NCBI RefSeq assembly: GCF_003704105.1
Contig: NZ_QUOQ01000004.1
Location: 1 to 64,000, forward strand
Length of the DNA: 64,000 nt
Direction of reading: 5' to 3'
DNA from: Brevundimonas lutea
GTDB lineage: Bacteria; Pseudomonadota; Alphaproteobacteria; Caulobacterales; Caulobacteraceae
The notes under the pieces are model-generated. The model did no database searches and was not told where the DNA came from. It was given only the letters and a program-made list of their open reading frames with translations. Made by a program: the position numbers and the translations under genes. This document shows positions 44,157 to 52,745 of this stretch, piece by piece (within the stretch, counting starts at the first letter, position 1; every line of letters begins with the position of its first letter).

Positions 44157-44206
44157 TGGCGCGCCCGGAACGATTCGAACGTCCGACCCTCAGATTCGTA
44201 GCCTCT
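44157..44206 (-). pseudogene. 3' half of tRNA-Arg(ACG) at the right island end
   Basis: On the minus strand CTACGAA (anticodon loop, ACG), TCTGA, variable loop, T-arm GGACG-TTCGAAT-CGTTC and 3' strand CGGGCGC-G-CCA are all present. CCAGA before the loop resembles the 5' strand of the anticodon stem but two extra G intervene, and the D arm and 5' acceptor strand (GCGCCCG expected) are missing. Not a functional tRNA. Elements that target tRNA genes carry such a 3' end at attP. Confidence 0.82.
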
Positions 44207-44209
44207 GGT

Positions 44210-44971
44210 CTACACTTCGCGCATCTCCCACTCGGCCAGCATGAACACCGGCTTGATGGCGTCCAGTTGCGCCCGCGCCGTGTTCCAGAAATCCAGCGGC
44301 ACGAAGCCGGCGACATCGGCCCGATAGCCGTCGATGTCGGCCTCCCGCACCCAGAACATCAGCGCCTCGGTCATGTACTGGCGCAGGTCGGGGTTCGAGT
44401 AATCCAGGTTGATGATGTCGGACCAGTCCCACCACGGCGTCGGTCGGAAATCCCCGTCCAGATCGCGCTCGTACCACTGGGGGTGGGTCTGGGTCAGCGG
44501 ATTGTCCCAGGCGGTGTGATTGGCCACCCAGTCCAGGATCACCTTCATGTCCTGGGAATGCGCCGCGTCCACGAAGGCTTTCAGGTCGTCCATTGTCCCG
44601 AACTCGGGATTCACGGCGAAATAGTCCTTGATCGAATAGGGGCTGCCCAGCGTGCCCTTCCTGTTTACCTCTCCGATCGGATGGATGGGCATCAGCCAGA
44701 TGATGTCGACGCCCAGCTCTTTGAGCCTCGGCAGTTGTTCCTGCGCCGCCGCGAACGTGCCCTCGGGCGTGAACTGGCGGGTGTTCAGCTGGTACAGGAC
44801 CGCATTCTTCGACCACTCGGGGTGTTCGATCGTCACCATGGGTCGCGGCTGATAGATCGGATCGACCCGATCCAGGGGGACGGGCGTCTGCGCCGCCGCC
44901 CCGCCCGCCACAGCGCCAAGCGCCAGAGCCACGGCCACGCCACGCGCCCAGCGGTTCATGCTCTTGATCAT
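44210..44971 (-). pseudogene. GH13 alpha-amylase, N-terminal part separated by the island
   Basis: 253 residues from ATG 44971. Signal peptide about residues 1-28 (ALGAVAGGAAAQ). TIM-barrel region I DWVANH (147-152), region II DGYRADVAG with nucleophile Asp219, region III FMLAEWE with acid/base Glu247. The frame then ends MREV-stop in island sequence. The rest, with region IV, is at 28091-28777. Periplasmic maltodextrin or starch hydrolysis would have been the intact role. The fragment may be exported but should be inactive. Confidence 0.9.
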
Positions 44972-45018
44972 CCCGTCCTCCGACGTTTTCCCGAGCAGGC
45001 GTCAGGCAAAGATTTGCG

Positions 45019-46035
45019 TCAAGCTGGTGGCGCCACCACCCGCCGCAGTAGGACCATCACCGCCGCCTCATCCTCGAACCGCGCCGCGACGGGCCAGGCC
45101 GCCACCCGATCGCGCCATTCCGCCGGCAGGCGCACCCAGTCCTTTTCGGTGGTCACCAGCCCGGCGCCGCGCGCCTCGGCCTGATCCGCCAATGCCTTCA
45201 GGTCGCCGTCTGAAAAAGCCGCGTGGTCGGGAAAGCTCGCGAAGTCGACCAGCTCGCAGCCGGCGGCGGTCAGGGCCCGCTCCACCTTCCACGGCTTGGC
45301 GATCCCGGCGAAGCCCAGCTGTGGCCCCGGCGGCGGCGGTCCGGCCGGCTCCAGCCGTGCGATGAACACCGGCAGGTCCCCGAACACGGCGCGCAGTTCC
45401 GGATCCAGGCCCGGCGCGTCGTCCGGGAGCAGGACGACCACCGCATCGGCCCGCGCCAGACCCTTGGCCAGCGGCTCGCGCATCGGCCCGGACGGAAACA
45501 CCGCCCCGTCGCCGAACGGCCATTCATCGTCGCGCGTCTCGCCGTCGACCACGATCAGCGACAGCGCCTTGTTCAGGCTGGGGTTCTGATGGCCGTCGTC
45601 CATGACCAGCACCGCCGCCCCCTCGGCGACCGCAGCCCTCGCGCCCGCCGGCCGGTCGCGCGCCACCCACACCGGCGCCTCGCTCGCCAACAGCAGGGGC
45701 TCGTCTCCGACATCGACAGCCGAGTGCGTCGCCGGATCGACCCGCTCCGGCCCCTCCAGCCGCCCGCCATGTCCACGCGTTAGCCCCTGCGCCTCGATCC
45801 CCTCGGCCCGCAGCAGCCGTAGAAGTTCCCGCGCCACCGGCGTCTTGCCCGAGCCACCGACCGTCAGATTGCCGACCGAGATCACCGGCGCCCCCGGATC
45901 GACCGGTGTGGCCTTTGCGATCCGCCGCGCCGTCGCCCCTGCCCAGATCCAAGATAGCGGCCTCAGCAACATCCGCGTCACCGGCGCATGCGACCGCTCG
46001 CGCCGATACCACCAGCGGGGCGTCGACAGTCTCAC
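45019..46035 (-). CDS. lpxK: Tetraacyldisaccharide 4'-kinase
   Basis: 338 residues from GTG 46035 overlapping the waaA stop (GTGA). A short N-terminal membrane segment is followed by the Walker A-type motif SVGNLTVGGSGKTPVARELLRLL, then LTRGHGG, VMDDGHQNPSL and TTEKDWVRLP. LpxK phosphorylates the lipid A precursor disaccharide to lipid IVA. Last gene of the msbA-DUF374-waaA-lpxK operon; the broken amylase gene starts 47 bases further along the same strand. Confidence 0.95.
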   Translation of the reverse strand: MRLSTPRWWYRRERSHAPVTRMLLRPLSWIWAGATARRIAKATPVDPGAPVISVGNLTVGGSGKTPVARELLRLLRAEGIEAQGLTRGHGGRLEGPERVDPATHSAVDVGDEPLLLASEAPVWVARDRPAGARAAVAEGAAVLVMDDGHQNPSLNKALSLIVVDGETRDDEWPFGDGAVFPSGPMREPLAKGLARADAVVVLLPDDAPGLDPELRAVFGDLPVFIARLEPAGPPPPGPQLGFAGIAKPWKVERALTAAGCELVDFASFPDHAAFSDGDLKALADQAEARGAGLVTTEKDWVRLPAEWRDRVAAWPVAARFEDEAAVMVLLRRVVAPPA

Positions 46036-47339
46036 CGGCGGCGGCCGCCGTTCGCCCGCGCCGGGGTGGGCGGCAACAGGGGCTGCAGCGCCGCCCACAA
46101 CCGGTCCAGGTCGGCGTCCGCCGCCGTCGCCGCCCGCCGCGCTCGCTCCCCCATCGCCTGGGCCATCGGCGGGTTGCTCAACAACGGCCCCAGAACCGTC
46201 GTCAGGTCATGCGGACAGGGCACGATCTGCATCCCGCCGGCCGCCAGAAGATCGGCATATACGCCCTTCCAGTTCGAAATGTCAGGGCCACTGACCGCAG
46301 GCTTGCCCAAACGCGCGGGCTCCAGCGGATTGTGCCCGCCGACCATGCCCGTCCCCAACGCCGGCCCGAACGAGCCGCCCAGCACGACCACATCGGCCAG
46401 TCTCAGGAACAGCCCCATCTCGCCCAGGGTGTCGGCCAGATAGAGGTCGGTCTCCGCCGTGATCGGCTCGCCGCGCGAGCGCCGTGCGAACTGATAGCCC
46501 TCGGCCGCCAGCGCCTCGCCCACCCCGTCGGCCCGCTCCGGATGTCGCGGGATCAGGATCAGGAACAGCCGCTCATGCAGGGCGTCCAGCGCCCGCACGA
46601 TGGCGATCTCCTCGCCGGCGTGGGTCGAGGCCGCCACCACCACTGGCCGGTCGCCGATCGCGGCCGACAGGGGCGCGAACGCCGAGCTGTCGTGGCCCAG
46701 CGGCCCGCCCGCCAGCTTCAAATTGACCAGGCCGTCCACCCGCGCCCCGATGCTCTGGAACCGTTCGGCCGCCTCGCGGTCCTGCGGCAGGATCAGATCA
46801 AACTGGCCGAACAGCGCCTCGGCCGCACCCCGGAACCGCCGCCAGTTGGCCGCCGACCCCTCGGTCATCCGCCCACTGACCAAGGCCAGCCGCACGCCAC
46901 GCTCATGGGCCTGACCGATCAGATTGGGCCACAACTCGCTCTCGACGAAGATCGCCGCCGACGGCCGCCAGTGCTCCAGGAACCTCGCCGCCGCCTCCGG
47001 CCCGTCGACGGGCGCGAACTGGTGGATCACGCCCTCAGGCAACCGCCGCGCCAGCACCTCGGCGCTGGTCACTGTGCCCGACGTGATCAGCACGGTCAGG
47101 TCCGGCCGCTTCTGCCGCAGCCGCTCGACCACGGGCAACAGGGACACCGCCTCGCCGACGCTCACCCCGTGCAGCCAGACCAGCGGCCCCGGCGGACGCG
47201 GCGCCGACGCCTGGCCCAGCCGCTCCAGAAACCGCTCGGGATGTTCCTTGCCGCGCCGGACGCGCATCTCCAGCAGGCGCGGCGCATAACGCTCCAGCCC
47301 GCCGGTCACCCAGCGATACAGGTCCAGCGCCCAGCTCAT
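46032..47339 (-). CDS. waaA: 3-deoxy-D-manno-octulosonic acid (Kdo) transferase
   Basis: 435 residues. An N-terminal membrane-associated helix (WALDLYRWVTGGLERYAPRLLEMRVRRGKE) is followed by WLHGVSVGEAVSLLPVVE, FVESELWPNL, LVSGRMTEGS and, at the sugar-nucleotide site, VLGGSFGPALGTGMVGGHNPLEPARLGKP, all as in KdtA/WaaA. It adds Kdo to lipid IVA using CMP-Kdo. ATGA overlap with the DUF374 gene upstream and GTGA overlap with lpxK downstream. Confidence 0.95.
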   Translation of the reverse strand: MSWALDLYRWVTGGLERYAPRLLEMRVRRGKEHPERFLERLGQASAPRPPGPLVWLHGVSVGEAVSLLPVVERLRQKRPDLTVLITSGTVTSAEVLARRLPEGVIHQFAPVDGPEAAARFLEHWRPSAAIFVESELWPNLIGQAHERGVRLALVSGRMTEGSAANWRRFRGAAEALFGQFDLILPQDREAAERFQSIGARVDGLVNLKLAGGPLGHDSSAFAPLSAAIGDRPVVVAASTHAGEEIAIVRALDALHERLFLILIPRHPERADGVGEALAAEGYQFARRSRGEPITAETDLYLADTLGEMGLFLRLADVVVLGGSFGPALGTGMVGGHNPLEPARLGKPAVSGPDISNWKGVYADLLAAGGMQIVPCPHDLTTVLGPLLSNPPMAQAMGERARRAATAADADLDRLWAALQPLLPPTPARANGGRRR

Positions 47340-48037
47340 GCCGCGGCTCCGGTATTCGGCGTCGCGCCGACCAGGCGGTCGGCGCGCGCCTCGACCGCGT
47401 TCAACCGCTCAATCCACAGCGGAACCACGGCCTCGGGCTCCAGCCCCTCGGGGTAATGCCCCTTGTCCCAGACGATGGCGCCGCGACCGAACGGCAACGG
47501 CAGGATCGCCTGGTCCCAGCTGTTCAGTCGAATCGCCGGCTTGCAGGCCAGGCCGATGAACAGCACCGGCCGCTTCGACAGCCGCGCCATCACCGGCAGC
47601 CCCTCGCCCATGGTCCTGGCCGGTCCGCGCGGGCCGTCCGGCGTGATCGCCAGCGCCCCGGTCCGCAACCAGCGCAGCGCGTCGCGCATCGCCGCCGAGC
47701 CGCCCTTGGCCCGCTCGGGAGCCGCCGCCTTCTGGGACGAGCCCCGGATCGCCGGAATGCCCAGCCGCGCCACGGCGTCGGCGATGAACTGACCGTCGGG
47801 CGACAGCGAGATCAGCGCTCGCGCCTCCTGCGCACGCGGCAAGGGCCAGCCGGCGCGCGACAGCCCGATCCGCTGGTGCCAGAAGGCGCAGATGACCCCG
47901 CCGCCGGCGTCCCACACCGCCTCGGCCTTGTCGCGATCCTGATGCGTCCAGCGGATGGTGGCGAAACAGAACCGCATCCATTCGGCCAGCAGAAAGGCCA
48001 GGACGCCCCGCACCACCGGATTCCTCAGCGGCCTCAT
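47336..48037 (-). CDS. DUF374 lysophospholipid acyltransferase family protein
   Basis: 233 residues from ATG 48037; the longer frame upstream runs out of phase through msbA. One N-terminal membrane helix (VLAFLLAEWMRFCF). The acyltransferase motifs are VICAFWHQRIGLS, GSSQKAAAPERAKGGSAAMRDALRWLR and ITPDGPRGPARTM. DUF374 proteins are predicted acyltransferases found beside waaA in many alphaproteobacteria, suggesting lipid A acylation. Coupled to msbA by an ATGA overlap. Confidence 0.87.
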   Translation of the reverse strand: MRPLRNPVVRGVLAFLLAEWMRFCFATIRWTHQDRDKAEAVWDAGGGVICAFWHQRIGLSRAGWPLPRAQEARALISLSPDGQFIADAVARLGIPAIRGSSQKAAAPERAKGGSAAMRDALRWLRTGALAITPDGPRGPARTMGEGLPVMARLSKRPVLFIGLACKPAIRLNSWDQAILPLPFGRGAIVWDKGHYPEGLEPEAVVPLWIERLNAVEARADRLVGATPNTGAAA

Positions 48038-49848
48038 GCGGGCGCCCCCTCGAGGTTCTGCTGGCGCACCAGCCGGGCGTAGAGGCCGCCCGCTCCGCTC
48101 AGAGCCGCGTGCGTGCCGGACTCCACCACCCGGCCGCCGTCCAGCACGTGGATGCGGTCGGCGTGGCGCACGGTCGACAGGCGGTGGGCGATCATCAGGG
48201 TGGCGCGGCCCTCCATCAGCCGTTCCAGCGCCGACTGGACCAGGGCCTCGCTCTCGGTGTCCAGCGCCGAGGTAGCCTCGTCCAGCAGCAGGATTGGCGC
48301 GTCCTTCAGGAACGCCCGGGCGATGGCGATGCGTTGCCTCTGCCCGCCCGACAGTCGCACGCCCGCCTCGCCCGCCCGCGTCTGGTATCCCTCGGGCAAG
48401 GCCATGATGAAGTCGTGCGCCGCCGCTGCGCGCGCCGCCGCCTCGATCTCGTCCTGCGTCGCAGCCGGACGGGCGTAGGCGATGTTGTAGGCCAGGGTCT
48501 CGTCGAACAGGAACGGCTCCTGTGTGACCAGTGCGATCTTGGCGCGCAGGCTGTCGAGGGTCACGTCGCGCACATCCTCGCCGCAAACCCGCACCGCGCC
48601 GCCGGTCGCCTCGTAGAAGCGCGGGATCAGGCTCAGGATCGTCGACTTGCCCCCGCCAGACGGCCCGACCAGGGCCACCGTCTCTCCGGGCGCCACCGAC
48701 AACGACACATGCGACAGTGTCGGCGTGGCCGCGGAGTAGGCGAAGCTGACATCGTCGAAGGCCACTGCGCACGGCCCCTCGGGCAAGACCTTCGCTCCCG
48801 GCCGATCCGTGATGGTCGGCTGCACGTCCAGCACCCCGAACAGCCGGCGCGCCGCCGTCAGCCCCTCGGCCATCACCGTCTGCAAATTGGCCAGGTTCCT
48901 CAGTGACTGGGCGGCGATCAGCAGCACGGCGATGAAGGCCGTGAACGTGCCGATGGTCATGGCCCCCGACTGGGCGCGCCAGCCGGCGTAAGCGAGTACC
49001 GCCGCCAGCACGAACATCGACACCATCTCCGACGTCGGCCCCGACAGGGCGCGGGCGTCGGCGCCCTTGATGATGAACCGCTGGCGCCGGGCGATGACCT
49101 CGTCGACGCGGGCGCTTTCGGCCCCCTCGCGGTTCTCGATCTTGACCTGGCGCACCCCGTCCAGATTCTCCATCAGGGCGGTGGACAGGACGCTTGTCTC
49201 CGCCATCGCCCCCTTGGCGGCCTTGCGCGCCTTCTTGCCGAAGCGCCGGATCAGGCTCGAGACGATCGGCAGGCCAATGGCCACCACCAGGGTCAGCCAC
49301 GGATCGGTCCACAGCATCCAGGCGAACAGCACGATCAGCGTCAGCGCGTGCTGGGTGTAGCTGACCACGCCTTGCGTGAACGCCTCTCGCATCAGATTGG
49401 CGTCGAACAGCACGCTGGAGACGAAGGCGCCGGAATGCTGGCTGCGTAGCCGCGCCAGGTCGGCCCGGATGGTGCGTTCAAACAGTTGCCCCTGGACCTC
49501 TCCGACCAGACCGTGGCCCAGTCGGTTGACCAGCAGAGCCTGAACCACCGCCGCCACGGCCCTCAGCACGGCGACCGCCGAGATCGCCGCCGGGATCTGC
49601 CACAGGGCGGAGGTGTCCCGCTCGACGAACAGCCGGTCCACCGCCGGGTCCAGCAGGCTGGCCACCCAGGCTGTGGTCGCGGCCGTCACCGCCGCCGCCA
49701 TCAACGACAGGATCAGCTTGCCGCGCCGCTGTTTCAGATAGTCGCGCCAGATGCGCGCCAGCAACGGCCGCAGGGGCTCAAGCTCCGTCTCCGAAGCCGG
49801 GGCCGGCGAGGGAATCGCGGCGGATGCGGACGTCGCGGCCATGCTCAC
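48034..49848 (-). CDS. msbA: Lipid A export ABC transporter, MsbA-like
   Basis: 604 residues: six transmembrane helices (about residues 45-330) fused to an ATPase domain. Walker A GPSGGGKST at 395-403, LSGGQRQRIAIARA signature, Walker B ILLLDEATSALD and H-loop AHRLS are intact. It acts as a homodimer and flips lipid A or a phospholipid across the inner membrane. First gene of the lipid A cluster; upstream lies a small membrane protein gene 42 bases away. Confidence 0.9.
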   Translation of the reverse strand: MSMAATSASAAIPSPAPASETELEPLRPLLARIWRDYLKQRRGKLILSLMAAAVTAATTAWVASLLDPAVDRLFVERDTSALWQIPAAISAVAVLRAVAAVVQALLVNRLGHGLVGEVQGQLFERTIRADLARLRSQHSGAFVSSVLFDANLMREAFTQGVVSYTQHALTLIVLFAWMLWTDPWLTLVVAIGLPIVSSLIRRFGKKARKAAKGAMAETSVLSTALMENLDGVRQVKIENREGAESARVDEVIARRQRFIIKGADARALSGPTSEMVSMFVLAAVLAYAGWRAQSGAMTIGTFTAFIAVLLIAAQSLRNLANLQTVMAEGLTAARRLFGVLDVQPTITDRPGAKVLPEGPCAVAFDDVSFAYSAATPTLSHVSLSVAPGETVALVGPSGGGKSTILSLIPRFYEATGGAVRVCGEDVRDVTLDSLRAKIALVTQEPFLFDETLAYNIAYARPAATQDEIEAAARAAAAHDFIMALPEGYQTRAGEAGVRLSGGQRQRIAIARAFLKDAPILLLDEATSALDTESEALVQSALERLMEGRATLMIAHRLSTVRHADRIHVLDGGRVVESGTHAALSGAGGLYARLVRQQNLEGAPA

Positions 49849-49890
49849 CCGGTCGGCGGTTAGCGTGGCCCTGTCAAGGCGAGAGGCCGC

Positions 49891-50130
49891 CTATCCCCAG
49901 GGCCCCTTGCCGGGATCGACCGGGGGGGCGACGCCATCGTCACGCGCCGGCGCGACGATGCGTTCACGAGCCGCCTGTTTCTCGCGCTCGCGTTCCAGCA
50001 GCCGCTGGTCGACCCAGCGGTCGCCGTCCTTGCGACGCTTCAGCACGAAGACCCAGAACACCAGCAACAGCACCATCGACACCACGCTCATCAGCATGGC
50101 GCCGTCCAGCTGCTGGCCGAACAGGTTCAC
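49891..50130 (-). CDS. Small single-pass membrane protein
   Basis: 79 residues from GTG 50130, which overlaps the stop of the preceding gene (GTGA). One helix (MLMSVVSMVLLLVFWVFVL) is followed by a charged region, KRRKDGDRWVDQRLLEREREKQAARER. Function unknown. Codon use and overlap coupling support it as real. Confidence 0.62.
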   Translation of the reverse strand: MNLFGQQLDGAMLMSVVSMVLLLVFWVFVLKRRKDGDRWVDQRLLEREREKQAARERIVAPARDDGVAPPVDPGKGPWG

Positions 50131-50312
50131 GGGCGCGGTCCCGGCGCGTCCTGGCTGCGATCGATCGCGTCAGGATGCACCCGGTCGTTCCAGGCGGTGT
50201 CGCCCTCGTCCGGCCCCTTGTGGGGTGTCTCGGCGGGCTTGCGCTTGATGTTCCACACCACCAGCCCCACCGCCAGGGCGGCGAGGGCAAGGACGAGAAG
50301 CACGACTTCCAT
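50127..50312 (-). CDS. Small membrane protein upstream of the lipid A cluster
   Basis: 61 residues, one N-terminal helix (VVLLVLALAALAVGLVVW) and a hydrophilic, Asp-rich tail (PHKGPDEGDTAWNDRVHPDAIDRSQD). No family is recognised. It precedes and overlaps the other small membrane protein gene. It may belong to the same transcript as msbA. Confidence 0.55.
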   Translation of the reverse strand: MEVVLLVLALAALAVGLVVWNIKRKPAETPHKGPDEGDTAWNDRVHPDAIDRSQDAPGPRP

Positions 50313-50380
50313 GATGGCCTCCGGATTCTATACCGGAGTCAGCGCCCCGACGGCCCGGTCGGTTCCGCCTCGGGCCTGCG

Positions 50381-50623
50381 TCAGACGGGCGCGTCCTGCG
50401 CCGGATCGATCAGCCGATGGGCGTGCAGGATGAAATAGCGCATGTGGGCGTTGTCGACCGTGGCCTGAGCCCGCGCCTTCCACGCCTTTTTGGCGTCGGC
50501 ATAGGTGCCGAAGGCGCCGACGAACTCGACTTGGCTCAGGTCGCGGAACTCCGGGCGGCTGATGTCCTTCAGCTCGCCGCCGATCACCAGATGCAGCAGT
50601 TGCGGAGCGGCGGTGTCGGTCAT
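50381..50623 (-). CDS. DUF4170 family protein
   Basis: 80 residues. LHLVIGGELKDISRPEFRDLSQVEFVGAFGTYADAKKAWKARAQATVDNAHMRYFILHAHRLIDP matches the DUF4170 pattern, with the closing TVDNAHMRYFI-hRL segment. Soluble, small, alphaproteobacteria-restricted. Role not known. It is commonly near lipid A genes. Confidence 0.85.
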   Translation of the reverse strand: MTDTAAPQLLHLVIGGELKDISRPEFRDLSQVEFVGAFGTYADAKKAWKARAQATVDNAHMRYFILHAHRLIDPAQDAPV

Positions 50624-50689
50624 GGCGAAATCTCGGCTGGGAAGGCGATGGGCCGGGGCATAAGGCGCTCGCGCTTCAGGATCAACTGT

Positions 50690-51346
50690 TCACCGGTGCG
50701 ACACACGCCCGACCAGCCAGTCGCCCAGCATCTGCAGCCCCTGGACCATGATCAGCAGCAGCACCACGGTCACCACCATCACGTCGGTCTGGAACCGCTG
50801 ATAGCCGAAGCGGATGGCCAGATCACCGAGGCCTCCCGCTCCCACCACGCCGGCCATGGCGGTGTAGGACACAAGGGCGATGGCCGTCACGGTGGCCCCG
50901 GCGATCAGGCCGGGCATGGCCTCGGGCAACAGCGCCCGGGTGACGATCTGCCAGGTTGTGCCGCCCATCGCCTGGGTGGCTTCCACCACCCCCTTGTCGA
51001 CCTCGCGCAGCGCCGTCTCGACCAGCCGGGCGTAAAAAGGCGCCGCGCCGGCGACCAGCGGCGGAATGGCGCCCAGCACCCCCAGTGACGTCCCGACCAG
51101 CAGCACCGTCACCGGCAGCATGACGATCAACAGGATGATGAAGGGGATCGAGCGCAGCACGTTGACGATCAGCGACAGCATGGCGTTCAGCACCGGATTG
51201 GCCGTCAGCCGCCCGCGTCCCGACAAATACAGCAGAACCCCCAGCGGCACGCCGAACAGAATGGTCAGGCTCAGCGACCCGCCCAGCATCATGAGGGTGT
51301 CCAGCGTGGCGCGGCCGATCTCGTCCCAGGCGACATTGGCGAACAT
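50690..51346 (-). CDS. metI: Methionine-type ABC transporter permease
   Basis: 218 residues with five hydrophobic helices. GATVTAIALVSYTAMAGVVGAGGLGDLAIRFGYQRFQTDVM contains the EAA-like region and ends typical of MetI permeases. Its start overlaps the stop of metN (TGATG). Likely imports D/L-methionine or a related sulfur compound. No substrate-binding protein (MetQ) is found in the window. Confidence 0.9.
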   Translation of the reverse strand: MFANVAWDEIGRATLDTLMMLGGSLSLTILFGVPLGVLLYLSGRGRLTANPVLNAMLSLIVNVLRSIPFIILLIVMLPVTVLLVGTSLGVLGAIPPLVAGAAPFYARLVETALREVDKGVVEATQAMGGTTWQIVTRALLPEAMPGLIAGATVTAIALVSYTAMAGVVGAGGLGDLAIRFGYQRFQTDVMVVTVVLLLIMVQGLQMLGDWLVGRVSHR

Positions 51347-52338
51347 CAGACGGCCTCCACCGCGACGCCGCGCTCGGTCAGACGCGCCACGGCCGCGTCC
51401 GCGTTGCCCCCCGACATCGACACCAGCATCTGGCCATAGGGCTCGCCCCGGATGCGCGCGATGCGACCCGACAGGATGGCCACATCGACGCCCGTCTCTC
51501 GCGCCACCTGGCTCAGCTCCGGTCCATAGGTGGTCGCCCCCCGGAAGGTCAGGCGCAGGCGCCGCGTCCCCTGCGGCGGCGTCTCGTCCAGCCCGTCCAG
51601 CGCATCGGTCTCGGCGATCATCGACCGGGTCACGGCGTGCTCGGGATGCAGGAAGACGTCGGCGGTCGCGCCCATCTCGACCACCCGTCCGTCGGCCATA
51701 ACGGCGACCCGGTCACAGACCCGGCGCACCACCTCCATCTGATGGGTGATCAGCACCACGGTGAGGCCCAGCTCGCGGTTCAGCTGATCCAGCAGGCCCA
51801 GAATTTCGTCGGTGGTCTCGGGGTCCAGGGCGCTGGTCGCCTCGTCGCTCAGCAGCACATCAGGACCGCAGGCCAGGGCCCGGGCGATGCCCACCCGCTG
51901 CTTCTGGCCGCCCGATAGCTGTGCGGGGTGCTTCTTCGCATGCTCCACCAGCCCGACCCGTTCCAACAGCTCCGCCGTCCGCGTCCGGACCTCGGCCGCC
52001 AGTCGCCCCTCCAGCCTCAGCGGAAAGGCCACATTCTCCGCCACCGTTTTGGCGTCCAGCAGATTGAAATGCTGGAAAATCATGCCGATCCGTCGCCGCG
52101 CCGCGCGCAGGTCGGCGGGGCCTAGCGCCGTCATCTCTCGCTCGCCCACGAACACCCGTCCGGCGTCGGGTCGCTCCAGCAGATTGATCGTACGGATCAA
52201 GGTCGACTTGCCGGCGCCGGAGCGTCCGACCACACCGAACACCTCGCCGCGCGCGACCTCCAGATCGACGCCGTCCAGCGCCGTCCGCTCCCCGGCGGCG
52301 CTCCGAAAGCGCCGGGTGACCCCCTCTAGCCGGATCAT
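51346..52338 (-). CDS. metN: Methionine-type ABC transporter ATP-binding protein with NIL domain
   Basis: 330 residues from ATG 52338; 17 further codons upstream are not conserved-looking. Walker A GRSGAGKST, Q-loop FQHFNLLDAKTV, LSGGQKQRVGIARAL and LLSDEATSALDP are intact. The C-terminal 85 residues (RLRLTFRGATTYGPELSQVARETGVDVAILSGRIARIRGEPYGQMLVSMSG) form the NIL domain that senses intracellular methionine. Starts 2 bases after the sufA stop. Confidence 0.92.
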   Translation of the reverse strand: MIRLEGVTRRFRSAAGERTALDGVDLEVARGEVFGVVGRSGAGKSTLIRTINLLERPDAGRVFVGEREMTALGPADLRAARRRIGMIFQHFNLLDAKTVAENVAFPLRLEGRLAAEVRTRTAELLERVGLVEHAKKHPAQLSGGQKQRVGIARALACGPDVLLSDEATSALDPETTDEILGLLDQLNRELGLTVVLITHQMEVVRRVCDRVAVMADGRVVEMGATADVFLHPEHAVTRSMIAETDALDGLDETPPQGTRRLRLTFRGATTYGPELSQVARETGVDVAILSGRIARIRGEPYGQMLVSMSGGNADAAVARLTERGVAVEAV

Positions 52339-52340
52339 GC

Positions 52341-52745
52341 TCAGGCCTGTTTCGCCGGCACGATGGTGACGCTCTCGCCGCAGCCGCACGCGTCGGTCTG
52401 GTTCGGGTTGCGGAACACGAACTTGGACGACAGCCGGGTCACCTCCCAGTCGATCTCCGACCCGATCAGAAACAGGATGGCCTTGGGCTCGATCAGGATC
52501 TTGACCCCCCGGCTCTCGACGATCTCGTCGGTCGGCCGGGCCTCCTCGGCGTAGTCCAGCGTGTATTCCTGCCCCGCGCAGCCGGCGTTCTTCACGCCCA
52601 CGCGCAGTCCGGCATAAGGCCTGGGGGCGCGGCGCATGATCTCCAGCACGCGGGCGGCCGCGGCCTCGGTCAGGGTGACGATCGGCGGCCGCTTGCGTGG
52701 CTCGCGGGGGCTGGTGGCCTGGGGTGGGGATGCGGACAGGGTCAT
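52341..52745 (-). CDS. sufA: A-type Fe-S carrier SufA-like (HesB/IscA family)
   Basis: 134 residues from ATG 52745 (longer frame not used because it overlaps sufT). Core VTLTEAAAARVLEIMRRAPRPYAGLRVGVKNAGCAGQEYTLDYAEE and the C-terminal CGCGE give the three conserved cysteines of A-type carriers that bind and deliver Fe-S clusters. N-terminal 25 residues are extra. Overlaps sufT by TGATG. Confidence 0.9.
   Translation of the reverse strand: MTLSASPPQATSPREPRKRPPIVTLTEAAAARVLEIMRRAPRPYAGLRVGVKNAGCAGQEYTLDYAEEARPTDEIVESRGVKILIEPKAILFLIGSEIDWEVTRLSSKFVFRNPNQTDACGCGESVTIVPAKQA

Larger units (their letters stand above)
28764..44216. mobile_element. Integrative genomic island carrying heavy-metal resistance, inserted in a GH13 gene
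   Basis: The two halves of one amylase gene flank this 15.4-kb segment. Joining minus-strand sequence through 44217 to minus-strand sequence from 28763 restores the reading frame as EMR-DLHYAAFD. A tyrosine integrase (28857-30107) lies at the left end and tRNA-Arg 3' sequence plus arm-like repeats lie at the right end. No long direct repeat is seen at the junctions; ATTCG at 28776-28780 and 44194-44198 is the only short identity noted, and joining there does not restore the frame. Boundaries are uncertain by about 20 bases each. Confidence 0.85.

Noticed and set aside
44157..44233. Complete tRNA-Arg gene
   Set aside because: The 5' acceptor strand and D arm are not there; two extra G break the anticodon stem.
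43885..45184. Plus-strand frames over the right island end and the amylase N-terminus
   Set aside because: They cross the tRNA fragment and lie antisense to the amylase.
45906..47456. 516-residue plus-strand frame
   Set aside because: Antisense to lpxK and waaA.
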